Program-made: the position numbers and the translations under genes | Notes under the pieces: generated by a model | What the model saw: the letters and a program-made list of their open reading frames with translations, nothing else | Databases searched by the model: none | Told to the model about the DNA's origin: nothing | NCBI GenBank assembly: GCA_963920575.1 | Contig: OY986963.1 | Location: 6,548,896-6,612,895 of the forward strand | Source: Narthecium ossifragum | Taxonomy: Eukaryota; Streptophyta; Magnoliopsida; Dioscoreales; Nartheciaceae | Reading direction: 5' to 3' | Length of the DNA: 64,000 nucleotides | In this document: piece after piece, positions 45,408-56,599 of the stretch | Layout: every line of letters starts with the position of its first letter | Position numbering within the stretch: the first letter of the stretch is position 1

Positions 45408-46932
45408 TCTGTCTAAACTCTCTAGATCTCTCTCTCTATGTTTAAATCCTTCATGCACTAGCTAATTAATAAGAACGATATAGGGTAATGGAAAGGCTGG
45501 CTATAAGAGGGGAGGGAGAGAGCCTGGAGAAATCGGATAAGAAAGGTATTTATTACTTGGAAACGTTCATCAAGGAAGTGTTGATAGATTCGGCGTTATC
45601 CGGTTGCCTGCCGTTGTCCCCCCGCTTGTACTGGAAAAAAGGAGTAAAGTGGATAAGGCCTACACGTCGTCTCCACCCGGCCGTACCATTTTAGCTCTAC
45701 AGGATTAGGATTACTCCTGTCTTCATTTATTTTAGGAACGCTTGTTATTAGTTTATTACACGCTAACTTGTGGACCAAGCTTTTATCTACAGACTATTGG
45801 TCGTCTATTTGAGGCAAATCATGAGTTGTGTGCCTCCCCCAGGCTATTGTGGATGGACCCACCTGGAGAGGTTTAAATTTGTATTGGAATTAGGAGGACC
45901 ATTGTGTTGCCTTGCTCTGACAGCTTTTGTAAGAGTGCCATTATGAGATGACCATATCTAGGATGGCAGCTAGAATTGGTACGATTGAACTAAGACCACA
46001 TACATATTCAGGAAGTTGTCCTACTGAAATAAAGCTGTTAGTTGTGTCTGGGATGAGAGAGCTTTTAGTGGAAGTTATCTTTGTGTTAATGACAAGGAGG
46101 CTTCCTAATTATCTCTGTACATGCATAGAATCAACGTTAGGGAAACAAGGTTGGGGGCCTACAAAATGTGGTATATGGGCCATGAAAGAAATTTATAAGA
46201 ACCTTTCGATATGTATTTACAAAGTATGTGAACAACTGAGTCGGATTAATATGTTCGACAAATTAATAGAATTGTTTATAGACTAATCTTGTCTAGAATT
46301 GTTTACGGCTAAGCCCATGCTTTTCTATCCCCCAACACCAAATTAATCATTACTATTTTATCCTTATTTCACCTACCGTTACCACTCTATTTTTTCCTTA
46401 GGCAACCCCATTTTTCCTCATTTGGTATGGGGTTAGAAAAAATGGGGTTAAAAGGGATAGAGTTAGATGTGATTAGACAAAAGGAGTTAAGGAATGTGAA
46501 TAAGAAAAAGTAGAGAGGAATAAGATAGGTGGAATAGTGATAAACCCCGTAATCATTACTTTGGTGTTTAGATAATAAGTGTAGGATAAAGTGGGGTTAT
46601 CCCCCTTATCCTTTTAACTTCCCTTAACCTCACTTTTACTATCTCCACACCAGATGGAAAGGGGTCATAGAGAAACAAAAAATAAGGAATATTCCTGTAA
46701 ACTAGAAAACTTATATTATGCTTGCAAACACACCTTCAAACTTCAAAAATAGAGATGTTTTGTGTCAAAAAGATTAAAAACACTAGATTAGAATATTATA
46801 TTCTGATTATTATTAATTATTTTAGTACTTTGTTATTTTATTAGTTAATATTTTACCAATGGGCCAAATCGATGGATCTAGACGGGTTGTTTTACTCTTG
46901 GGTGATTCTAAATGCATCTCAACTTTCATTTA
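45408..46932. other. Intergenic; contains a candidate foldback MITE (about 46334-46570)
   Basis: No supported gene. Bases 46334-46375 (ACACCAAATTAATCATTACT...TTTCACCT) are an imperfect inverted repeat of 46526-46570 (AGGTGGAATAGTG...CATTACTTTGGTGT), a foldback of about 235 bp typical of a MITE. Its TSD could not be fixed. Confidence 0.45.
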
Positions 46933-47148
46933 GGGCCCGTTTGGTGGAGGAGTATTCGTGGTATCCGTGGTATAGTATCCGCGGGAGTAGATTCCATCCG
47001 GCGTCCACTTGATTTGAGAGGACGTCGTGATTTGGAAAAACAAAATCCACGGTTTGGCGAATTCCGCCCATTCCGGTAAAATGGAATCCATGAATGAGAT
47101 GAGGATCCGTGATTCATCCGATTCATCATGCTGTCAAACATGCCCTTA
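46930..47148. mobile_element. PIF/Harbinger-like MITE
   Basis: The element 46933-47145 (213 bp) starts GGGCCCGTTTGGTGG and ends TCAAACATGCCC (inverted). It is flanked by TTA on both sides (46930-46932, 47146-47148), the 3-bp target site of PIF/Harbinger. The terminal sequence resembles the element at 63132-63339, which has the related TSD TAA. Confidence 0.7.
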
Positions 47149-48335
47149 GTACATCCCATCAGTTGAATTAATTTTTGAAATGCCCTTACCCCTTTATTCT
47201 CAACGTGATGGAGGTGGTGGTCGAGTGCGGTGGAAGGAGGTGACAACGGCGGTGCAGAGAATGATGGGGGGAAGAAGAGATCACGGTGCCTACGGTGGTG
47301 TGGTAGCAGCGGTGATGTTGTGGGGTCATGGTCGTTGGGCGGTGGGGAGGGGGGATGCGGATGTGGCGGTGGAGTCATGGTATGTCCGGTAAGATGGGTG
47401 TGGCGGCGGTGGAATGCCGATGATGGTCGGGCGGTGGTTGAACGTGGTGATGGTGGGTGGTCATTGAGATGGTGATGATGGTGATTGTAAAGATAGGTAG
47501 TGGTGGTGGTTGCCATCGTGGAGGTGGTGGCGCCGTTGTGTTGATGGTGGTGGCGGCAGCCCAATGGTGGTGGAGGTGGGATGGTGGGATGGGAGAGATG
47601 AACATGGGAAGATGACGAGGGTATTTTGGAAAAATAAATTAAATGAGGGTGTACTTAACAAAAACAGAAGTGTATTTAGAATCAGCATTTACTCTTTTAT
47701 AGATTCAAACACAAATTAATTCCCTTTTAACTCTATGCTCATCTTTGTTAGACTATATTGATACAAACTCGTCCTTAGTGATAAACTTAACCCTTTGGTC
47801 TCGAATCTTGATGCTTAGGGTTCTTCTATGCTATATGAGTAAGGTCCTGATTTTGAATCATGTGACATGCATTCAATTACTGCTCCTTTCATTAAACATC
47901 AAGATTCGGTGATTAAAGTTCTTTCATTCCTTGAAATTTATCACTGAAACTTCTTAATTTATAATATTTTAAGCACTTGATAATGTCTTGATCGAGAAAC
48001 TTGGTTTACAAAACTATAAGAACATGGAGATGCGCCGGCAACCATGCCATCATAATGTTAGACAATATGAATATAAACTCATCATCTTCTATCAGTTTAA
48101 AGCCTTTGGGTTGAGTGTGTATGCGGTCAGAGATCTTTCGTAATATCAGAGCAGATGTCCTGAGCGTACGAACCCTATGTTGCGCACTTCACTTCCATAA
48201 ATCAATGGATTTCGCGTAGAAGAATATATCTTGATTGCTCTGCCATAAATAACAACCAAAAGTTGAAACTTTCGATAAAGAAGAATCATAAAATGATCAC
48301 TAAAAAATGTCATGTGCGTAAAATGATGAAATTGC
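47149..48335. repeat. GGT-rich low-complexity tract and spacer
   Basis: Bases 47195-47600 are a degenerate (GGT/GGC)n tract that generates long His/Pro/Thr-rich minus-strand ORFs; these are not believed to be genes. The rest, up to the Copia LTR, shows nothing recognisable. Confidence 0.55.
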
Positions 48336-48833
48336 TGTAATGTATATGTCTACTAAAAAACACACACTATACTTCAATTAAAGAACAAAAGAGAAAGGAA
48401 GGATGAACACAAGTAGAGAGAGAGTGAAACTTCTCTTATGCTGCTCTCTAGTTCCTCTCTTGATCTCACCATTTCATCCATCAGCCAATGCCTATTTATA
48501 GGCATTTGAGTATATATAAGACAAAGTATCATCACCTGGATGAAAGTAAATTTCAACACTCATTAATGATGGTAGGTGATGGTCATTCACTCTATTTACA
48601 CGTGATTCACAACACTCCCCTTGAATGACCATTAGTACAAGAATGTGACTTGTTAAAGACCTTTGTTAAGCAAAACCCAATGGGATAAAAACTCACTAAA
48701 GGAAAAGAGTATGCGATTCTTGCTTAGAGAGGTATTGAGCTATCAAGACTGCCTCGTTAAAACCTTGTCAAGGAAAACCCAGTGTGAAAAAGCCTTAGCG
48801 AAGGAAAAAGAGTACAATACCTGGATATCTCCA
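48336..48833 (-). repeat. Copia 3' LTR
   Basis: Begins TGTAATGTA and ends GGATATCTCCA on the plus strand. A TATTTATAGG promoter-like motif is at 48490-48500 and is shared with the partial LTR at 56228-56399. The two LTRs differ at about a dozen positions in the first 170 bases, so the insertion is not very young. Confidence 0.85.
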
Positions 48834-48864
48834 TTACTCCCCCTCATGAAGATGTAAGATAAGT

Positions 48865-49701
48865 TTAAGCACTTAAATCGTTGAGATGACGCATACCGAT
48901 CTCATGTACTAACTTTTTCAATGTCATCGTCGGTAATGCCTTTGTAAATAAATCGGTCAAGTTGTCACTAGAGCGTATTTGCTGGACATTAATATCACCG
49001 TTCTTCTGGAGCTCATGTGTGTAAAAGAACTTTGGAGATATATGCTTGGTTCTATCGCCTTTGATATATCCTCTTCTGATTTGAGCGATGCAAGCTGCAT
49101 TATCTTCATATAATATCGTCGGGATATTCCTGATTGAAGATAATCCACAAGTGCCTTGAATATGCTCTATCATGCTTCTCAACCATATACACTCTCTACC
49201 TGCTTCATGAATGGCAAGTATCTCAGCATGATTTGAAGAGGTAGCAGTTAGTGTCTGCTTCATAGATCGCCAAGATATAGCAGTGCCACCATACAGAAAA
49301 ATATAACCGGTTTGTGACTTGGCCTTATGTGGATCAGAGAGATAACCAGCATCTGCATAACCGACTAACTGCGGTATCGAATTATTTGGGAAAAATAGTC
49401 CGAGATCTGTAGTTCCACGAAGATAGCGTAGTATGTGCTTGATGCCATTCCAATGCCTTCGGGTCGGTGCAGAATTAAATCTTGCTAATAAATTGTCTGC
49501 AAAGGCTATATCGGGCCGTGTATAATTTTCAAGATACATGAGAGCTCCAATTGCGCTAAAATATGATACTTCAGGACCAAGGAGTTCTTCACCATCTTCA
49601 TGAGGGCGGAAAGGGTCTTTCTTCACATCAAGAGATCGGACAACCATTGGAGAACTCAATGGGTGAGTTTTGTCCATGTAAAATTGTCTTAGGACCTTTT
49701 C
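48865..49701 (-). pseudogene. Copia RNase H and end of RT region
   Basis: Minus-strand frame with TRPDIAFADNLLARF, YLRGTTDLGLFF, then the RNase H motifs VGYADAGYLSDPHKAKSQTG, SSNHAEILAIHEAGRECIWL, ILYEDNAACIAQ and DLFTKALP. The frame is open to its stop at 48865. It is separated from the upstream RT by the solo LTR insertion; EKVLRQFYMDK follows the insertion where the RT frame had reached HQSNYT. Confidence 0.85.
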
Positions 49702-51596
49702 CGTATTGTTCGACAATAAAATCGAGATCTCGGGGGAACGAGATTTGTTAATTTTATTGTGATCAAAAGTTTGAATTACATGGTGGGATTTGCGGGAACA
49801 ACACTCCTGAGTTCCCAACATCATCACAAGCTGCAGATCCTCTTTTCCTTGGAAAACTGCATACCGATGATGAGATTGGCAACCCATCAATTATAACCCA
49901 AAAGGGAAAACCCCTGATTAAGGATTCGGGCTTTAAAATCCACTACATCCAAAATGAAAAATAAAAAGGGGAAGAAGAAAGGAAATAGAAGGATCTTGGG
50001 TGAAGGCTTAAGCCTTCAACCCGCACCTTCGTTGCCGATGAAGAACCCTTGAATCTCTTGCTTTGGACTTTTGGTTTGATGGCACGATCTTCAAGGAAAT
50101 AAATTTCCTTCTTCTATCTCTCGGCGTCTTCAAGGAAATAAATTTCCTTCTTCTCCAAGCCTCTTTCAAGCCTTTCCAAGCCTTCTTCAACCTTTTTTTC
50201 TTCAACTTTTCTTCCACCCTTAAGCCTTCACCCCTCCCCCTCTATTTATAGGTGAGGATTAGGAGTAGTTAAAGCTGATTTTTTTGAAATGTGGTTAGGG
50301 ATTTGATGGTTGGGATTTGGGTGGTTAAGATATTGGATGGTTAAGATCTTGGATGTTAGGGAGTTAGGATCTATTTGAATTCAAATTTGAACTTGAGTTT
50401 GAATTTGAACTTCAAATTTCAGATATCCATTCAAATTTCAAATATTTGAATATGTTGTAATTTACCTTAGCGCCCTTAGACAAGAATAAGTGTAAATTAC
50501 CAAAATACCCTTTTTATTGATTATTCATGTCTTTTGACCAAAATGCCCCTAGAGCGAGTAGGAATGCTTTCACATATTTTTGGACCATTGTACCCCTGGA
50601 GGTTTAGAATGTCCAAAATACCCTCGACCCTCGTAGCTTGTATAGGATGCCATCAAAGCTTTAAGAAGGCTGATATGAGGATGAAATTACCAAAATACCC
50701 TTTTGGTACTTTGGTTGGTATGAAATCCATATATGTTTTGGACAAGAATGCCTTTAAAATAAATGATACTTTAAAGGGTGAATACAATATTTGTTATGTA
50801 TGTTTGTGACAAATATGCATTTATAGCAAATGACCAAAATACCCCTGGGGGTTAAATGACCAAAAATGCCCTTTTTATATGTCCCTGGTTTATGTAGGAT
50901 GCCTTCAAAACCATTAAGGACTAATTTAGAATGTTCTAGGTGGGTCAAGCCTATATTTGGCTATAATGACCAAAATACCCCTAGAAGGCAAATTTTACCG
51001 AAATATCCTTTATGCTTCCGGTTTGTGTAAAATGTTATAAAAACCATACATGGATATTTCTCAGATATTGTAGGGGTCCTGAACATATATTTTGATCAAA
51101 ATTCCCAAAATACCCCCACAGCGACCAGAATTACCAAAATGCCCCCGAGTCCTTTTAACTTAAGTAGGATGTTATCCGGATCATGTAAAAGGCATGATGG
51201 ATTATAAGAGAGAGTCCAAGCATATATTTTGCTTAAATCCCCAAAGTACCCTTGATGTGGTAAAATTACCAAAATACCCCTATATCGACTTAGCTTCTGT
51301 AGGATGCCGTAAAAGCTATATAGGGTTATGATATGATATTTATAGAGTTCAGACATGTATTTTGTCATGAATTCCTAAAATACCCTCGGGCGGGTAAAAT
51401 TATCGGAACGCCCTTCATACTTCTAGTTCGTGTAAGATACTTTCAACACCATGAAGGATCACATATAGAGCAGTGTATGTGTGCTCTTTGTATGTTTGAA
51501 CTTGTATTTGTGTTTGAAGAATGTCCGAGACAAGTAGGGGTAATTTCGTAAATACCCTCAAATTTGACCTTAGTCAAAATTGTTGTCTACACGTAT
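49702..51596. mobile_element. Solo LTR (TG...CA) inserted in the Copia pol
   Basis: The insertion 49707-51591 (1885 bp) starts TGTTCGACAA, ends TTGTTGTCTACA and is flanked by CGTAT (49702-49706 and 51592-51596), a 5-bp duplication. It has no coding domain. These facts fit a solo LTR left by recombination of another retrotransposon; family unknown. Its right two thirds (50490-51560) repeats phrases of the ACCAAAATACCC(C/T) type every 50-150 bases, on the strand shown. Confidence 0.85.
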
Positions 51597-52313
51597 AATT
51601 TGATTGGTGAACCAATATTCCACTTGGAAAGTGCTCGATCTGCAGACCAAGGCAAAATTTTGTCTTTCCAAGATCTTTCATTTCAAATTCCTTCTTTAGA
51701 TAGTCAGATGCCTTTATGAGCTCTTCTGGAGTCCCAATTAGATTAAGGTCATCCACATATACTGCAATAATAGCAAATCCGGAATTTGATTTCTTGATGA
51801 AGACACATGGGCAAATTTGGTTGTTTATGTATCCCTCTTTCAGGAGGTATTCACTGAGCCGATTGTACCACATCCGGCCATATTGTTTTAACCCATATAA
51901 GGATCTTTGAAGTTTAATAGAATACAGATCCCGAGATTTATTTGCTTCAGGCAATTTAAGTCCTTCAGGGACTTTCATATAAATGTCACTATTTAGTGAC
52001 CCATACAAGTATGTCGTGATTTCGTCCATTACATGCATATCTAGTCTTTCTGAGACTGTTAAACCAATCAAGAAGCGAAAGGTTATTGCATCAATTACAG
52101 GAGAGTACGTCTCCTCATAGTCTATACCAGGTTTCTGCGAGAAACCTTGTGCTATAAGCCGTGCTTTATATCGCACTATTTCATTTTTCTCATTTCGCTT
52201 ACGCACAAATACCCATTTGTATCCTACTGGTTTGACATCTTCTGGTGTCTGGACTACAGGTCCAAAAACATTTCGTTTTGCCAGTGAGTCCAATTCAACT
52301 TGAATAGCTTTTT
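51597..52313 (-). pseudogene. Copia reverse transcriptase
   Basis: Minus-strand frame with VGYKWVFVRKRNEKNEIVRY, KARLIAQGFSQKPGIDYEET, YSPVIDAITFRFLIGL, LYGLKQYGRMWYNRL and the catalytic FAIIAVYVDDLNLIG (YVDD). Ends at the solo LTR junction. Upstream of about 52313 the frame is interrupted by a run of T and a stop. Confidence 0.88.
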
Positions 52314-52469
52314 TTCATTTTGGCCAATCAACTCTACGTCGACACTCTTCGACGGATTTTGGCTCAAGCTCTTCATTACTTCCGGTAATGTCAAGAGCAA
52401 CTACATATGCAAATAAATTGTCGACAACAGTTTCATTTCTATTTCACTTTTTCTCAGTGTGCACACAAT

Positions 52470-53153
52470 TTATTGAGATCTCATGATTTTCATATATCTG
52501 GACCTCTTCAGAGGTACCTGAACCTCTTCGAGAGGTGTCTGAACCTCATCGGGAGGTGCTTGAACCTCTTTGGGAGGTGCTTGAACCCCTTTGGGATGTG
52601 TCTTTCTGAATCGATTCTTATTTGGAATACAAACTTCGGATTTGTTAATCTCTTGAGGAGTATCAACCTTATGTCCAGTTTGTCCTTGTGCCTTTCTTTT
52701 CCTTGGGACCTTATCCTTAGCACCAACAGGTCTTCCACGCTTCTGACGTGCTTTGGATTCATATGCTTTCGGATCCTCGGATTGTTCTTCAGGAACATCA
52801 ATCCGAGCTGGAGCATTTGCAGCTGGAATATGTGATTTCGTCACTCGCTGTGAATCAGTAAATGCATCAAGCATTTGATTCGCAATCTTCTGCAAATGGA
52901 TAATCTTCTGAACTTCGAGTTCAGTTTAACTTGTCCTAGGATCAAGATGAGACAATGTCGAATTGTTCCATACAATTTCATTTTGAGTTTCTGGCTTCTT
53001 CTTTTCTGCCTCTAATCGTGGAAAAACTGACTCATCAAAGTGACAGTCAGCAAAACGTGCTCTAAACAAATCTCCTGTTAAAAGCTCTAGATACCTAATG
53101 ATAGAAGGAGAATCAAAACCAACGTAAATACCAAGTCGGCGTTGAGGACCCAT
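52470..53153 (-). pseudogene. Copia linker between integrase and RT
   Basis: Minus-strand fragments: the integrase C-terminal region (RLGIYVGFDSPSIIRYLELL, 53150-53090; FADCHFDESVFP, 53055-53020) and a hydrophilic linker containing an EEVQ/PPKEVQAPP repeat (52600-52510). Split by a stop near 52926 and another near 53160. Confidence 0.75.
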
Positions 53154-53162
53154 TTTGGTTCT

Positions 53163-54368
53163 CTAAGGTGGAGGAATTGGAACATAGACGGCACATCTAA
53201 AAATCCTTAAGTGATAAATATTTGGTTGTTGGCCAAAAACAAGTTGCACTGGTGAAAATTTATGATATGCAGATGGTCTGACTCGTATCAAAGATGCTGC
53301 ATGTAATACAACATGTCCCCAAACTGAGACAGGTAATTTGGACTTCATAAGCAATGGTCTAGCTATCAATTGGATACGTTTAATAAGTGATTCTGCTAGA
53401 CCATTCTGAGTATGTGTGTGTGCAACAGGGTGTTCCACATTTATCTCAACTGATATACAATAATCTAAAAATGCTTGAGATGTAAACTCACCAGCATTAT
53501 CAAGACGAATTGTCTTGATGGGATAGTCTGGGAACTGGGCTCGTAACCGAATGATCTGAGCTAAAAGTTTAGCGAAAGCAATGTTACGAGTAGATAGTAG
53601 GCATACATGTGACCATCGCGTGGATGCATCTATTAAGACCATGAAATATCGAAATGGTCCACTAGAGGGATGAATAGATCCACATATGTCACCTTGAATT
53701 CTCTCCAAGAAACTTGGGGATTCAGAGGTGACCTTAGATGGGGATGGTCTTACAATTAGTTTTCCTTGAGAGCAAGAAGCACATGGATATTCATTGGGTA
53801 AAAGAATCTTCTGGTTCTTAAGGCTACGTCTATGTGAATTTTCAATGATTTGACGCATCATCATCGATCCAGGGTGACCAAGTCGATCATGCCAAAGTAT
53901 AAAATCACTTGGATTAGTGCACTTCTGGTGCATCACCGCATGTGATTCTATTGGTCTTATTTTCGTATAGTATAAACTAGAAGAAAGGGCAGGAAGCTTC
54001 TCAAGCACATACTTCTTGCATGAAACTGTAAGTGTGATGCATAAATACTCTACACCAGTTTCATTCGTCGTTTCCATATGATATCCATTACGACGTAAAT
54101 CCTTGAAGCTGAGTAGATTTCTTCTTGATTCAGTGGAGTATAATGCATCATCAATAGATAGTTTTGTCCCCCCGGGCAAAACTATGGTGGCTCTTCCGGA
54201 GCCTTCAATCAAGTCTACTGGACCTGATATTGTATTAACATTTGATCCTTTCAATGTTAACTGTGAGAAGTACTTACGATCTCGGAGGATCGTGTTTGTT
54301 GTTGCACTGTCTGCAAGACATGCATCGCCATCCATCTGGGAAACAATTAGAGCAATATATGCATTCAT
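53163..54368 (-). pseudogene. Copia protease and integrase
   Basis: 401-residue minus-strand frame. The protease motif is CLADSATTNTIL. The GAG-pre-integrase motif is LWHDRLGHPGSMMM with CASCSQGKL (zinc-binding HHCC). The integrase core has GDICGSIHPSSGPFRYFMVL, TIRLDNAGEFTSQAF and NGLAESLIKR, giving the DDE acidic residues. It ends at a stop just after VYVPIPPP. Confidence 0.88.
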
Positions 54369-54459
54369 AGGATATGCATAAACTTTAAATCATTCAAAAA
54401 TACATAGGATAACAAGCCAATTACATACTCGTAGATATAAGTACTCTAGATATAATACA

Positions 54460-55493
54460 TGATTTTAGTTAGTGTCCATCCACTCCCCAGATCCTACGAG
54501 GAAGTCCGATACATCCAGAGATGTACCAACCATGGGGGCTTCAGGAAATGGAATATCAGCCATGCCATCGAAATCTATAAAGTTTGTTTCAACACATTTT
54601 TTCTTCCCTCTTGCTGTGTGTTGTTCCACAATATGCTTGGGTGCACGACAGTTTCGAGACCAGTGCCCTTTTCCTCCACATCGGTAGCATTCATCATCAT
54701 TCTTCTTAGAGGTTCCATCTTCAGGTTCTTTTCTCTTTCTATTCCCTACTTGATCATTTTTATGGAGAGATTGAGGGGCATTGTATCATTCGCGATAATA
54801 ATGAAACCTATCATTACCTCTCCCACGACCACGGCCTCGTCCGCGTCTACGGCCACGGCCACGTCTATGACCGTGTCCACGATAGGCATTAGCATTTGCT
54901 TCTGGAAATGGAACAGAGCCAGAGGGACGGGACTCATGATTTTTTAACAGAATTTGATTCTATCTCTCAGCTCTAAGTAAGGCGTCAATCAGTTCAGAAT
55001 ACTTCTTATAATCACGTTGCCTATACTGCTGCTGTAAAATCAAGTTCGAGGCATGGAAGGTGGAGAATGTCTTCTCAAGTTTGTCTTGGTCAGATATGGG
55101 TTGGCCACATAGTTCTAATTGAGATGTGATTTTATGGAGGGCTGAATTGTATTCACTAACGGTCTTAAAATCCTGAAGACGTAGGTGCATCCAGTCGTAT
55201 TGGGCAGTGGAGAGGACAATAGTTCTTAAGTGTTGAAACCTATCACTTAGGTTTTTTCACAAATCTAGTGGGTCCCTCACAGCAAGGTACTCATTTTTCA
55301 GGTCTTCATGGATGTGGCGACGGAGAAATATAATGGCACTGTCTTTTTCATTTGGCGTGGCAACATTCCCCTCCTTAATAGTGCTCTCCATGTTTCTAGC
55401 ATTTAGATGGAGTTCATCATCCAGCGCCCAGGATAAATAGTTACTGCCGGTAACATCCAGGGGAAGGAACTCCAACTTCACTAAGCTAGTCAT
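54460..55493 (-). pseudogene. Copia gag
   Basis: Starts at ATG 55493 (MTSLVKLEFLPLDVTGSNYL). The UBN2-type gag follows, interrupted by a stop near 55257 and resuming HLRLQDFKTVSEYNSALHKI. Around 54710-54640 is the CCHC zinc knuckle CYRCGGKGHWSRNC. An R/G-rich region (54890-54820) precedes it. Frames are broken at least twice. Confidence 0.8.
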
Positions 55494-55561
55494 GATCAGA
55501 CTGTACAAAATAAATATGCCAAGAATTAAATAAAATAAAAGAAATAGCAGCAAAAAAAATT

Positions 55562-55678
55562 TCTTTTTTTTTTTTTTTTGAGCCCAGGTTTTCCTGGCGG
55601 ATCGGTGATCCGGATTCGAACCGTGGGCTTCATTCCCATAAGTCCGAGCGGTCGCGCTGACCACTCGGGTGGCCCCGA
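55562..55678 (-). mobile_element. tRNA-derived SINE in the Copia leader
   Basis: On the minus strand GGGGCCACCCGAGTGGTCAG leads into box A (TGGTCAGCGCG, about 55653-55663) and box B GGTTCGAATCC (55612-55622, perfect), and the element ends in a run of about 17 A (55562-55579). It resembles a tRNA with an extra-arm-like stretch, followed by about 30 bases of non-tRNA sequence. No target site duplication was found. Confidence 0.7.
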
Positions 55679-55799
55679 AGGGCCGATAATATTCCACATT
55701 AAAATGTACATATAGTGAATGACTTATATGAACTGCATGTATTAAAGCTTTAAGTAAATATGTACTTAAGCATTATATTAACAATAATAAAAATTAATG

Positions 55800-56115
55800 A
55801 ATGTACTTCTGGTATTGAAATAATTTGCACTTCAGGTAGGAGATCATGTGCTTCAGGCACAATATAGTGATTTGCACTTTGGGTGCAAACTAAGTGCTTC
55901 AGGCACTGTTGTAGTAACTTGTGCTTCATGCACCAAGTCGTGTGCTTCAGGCACCAAGTCGTGTGCTTCAGGCACTCTCTTAATTTGTACTTTAGGTACA
56001 TCAAATTTTATACTTCTGGTACAATTATTTTATCATGTGTGCTTCAGGCATCACAATGGTCTATTCTTCATATATGGCTTGTACTTCAGGTACAAGTATG
56101 TGATTCAAACACTAT
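55800..56115. repeat. Array of short palindromes in the Copia 5' leader
   Basis: About a dozen 13-bp units of the form 4-bp stem, 5-base spacer, 4-bp stem. Examples are GTGCTTCAGGCAC (55848, 55894, 55942, 55963), GTGCTTCATGCAC (55921), GTACTTTAGGTAC (55987), GTACTTCAGGTAC (56081, extended to 7-bp stems) and GCACTTTGGGTGC (about 55874). Stems change on both sides together, while the spacer (TTCAG mostly) is conserved. Confidence 0.85.
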
Positions 56116-56227
56116 ATAACCTAGAATAAAAACATCTAGCATAATAACAAAGTAACTGTCAGTAAGATATACCTGACTGATTCTCTCCTTTTCTTCTATG
56201 TGGTAGAGTCTCGTGCTAATAACGTGT

Positions 56228-56399
56228 TGTAATGTACATGTGTACTAAAGAACACACACACTATACTTCAATTAGAGAACGAAGGAGAGAGGAAGGATGA
56301 ACACAAGTAGAGAGAGAGAGTGAAACTTCTCTTATGCTGCTCTCTACTTCCTCTCTTTGATCTCACCATTTCATCCATCAGCCAATGTCTATTTATAGG
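56228..56399 (-). repeat. Copia 5' LTR, partial (cut by gap)
   Basis: Matches 48336-48500 from TGTAATGTA to TATTTATAGG, where the gap begins. About 330 more LTR bases are expected, so the true gap must be longer than the 200 N shown if the LTR is complete. Confidence 0.85.
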
Positions 56400-56599
56400 N
56401 NNNNNNNNNNNNNNNNNNNNNNNNNNNNNNNNNNNNNNNNNNNNNNNNNNNNNNNNNNNNNNNNNNNNNNNNNNNNNNNNNNNNNNNNNNNNNNNNNNNN
56501 NNNNNNNNNNNNNNNNNNNNNNNNNNNNNNNNNNNNNNNNNNNNNNNNNNNNNNNNNNNNNNNNNNNNNNNNNNNNNNNNNNNNNNNNNNNNNNNNNNN
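56400..56599. other. Assembly gap (200 N)
   Basis: A round 200-N run, so the length is nominal. The gap lies inside the Copia 5' LTR; sequence after it is unrelated, GC-rich low-complexity DNA. Confidence 0.99.

Larger units (their letters stand above)
48331..56399 (-). mobile_element. Ty1/Copia LTR retrotransposon, minus strand, decayed, 5' LTR cut by gap
   Basis: The 3' LTR is 48336-48833 (498 bp, TG...CA) with a preceding purine tract GAGGGGGAG on the minus strand (48837-48848). The possible TSD half is ATTGC at 48331-48335. The 5' LTR starts at 56228 with the same sequence and is lost in the N gap after 172 bp. Between them on the minus strand come leader (56227-55494), gag (55493-54460), protease and integrase (54368-53163), a linker (53153-52470), RT (52293-51597) and RNase H (49701-48865). 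PR-INT-RT-RH order is diagnostic of Copia. Stops, frameshifts, a solo LTR (49707-51591) and a SINE (55562-55678) make it non-functional. Confidence 0.92.

Noticed and set aside
46926..47564. 212-residue minus-strand ORF rich in His, Pro, Thr
   Set aside because: Translation of a degenerate GGT repeat and of a MITE; no complexity expected of a protein.
55750..56129. Short ORFs with repeated CLKHTTW or CFRHQ peptides in the Copia leader
   Set aside because: Product of the palindrome array read in different frames; no start context and no homologue known.
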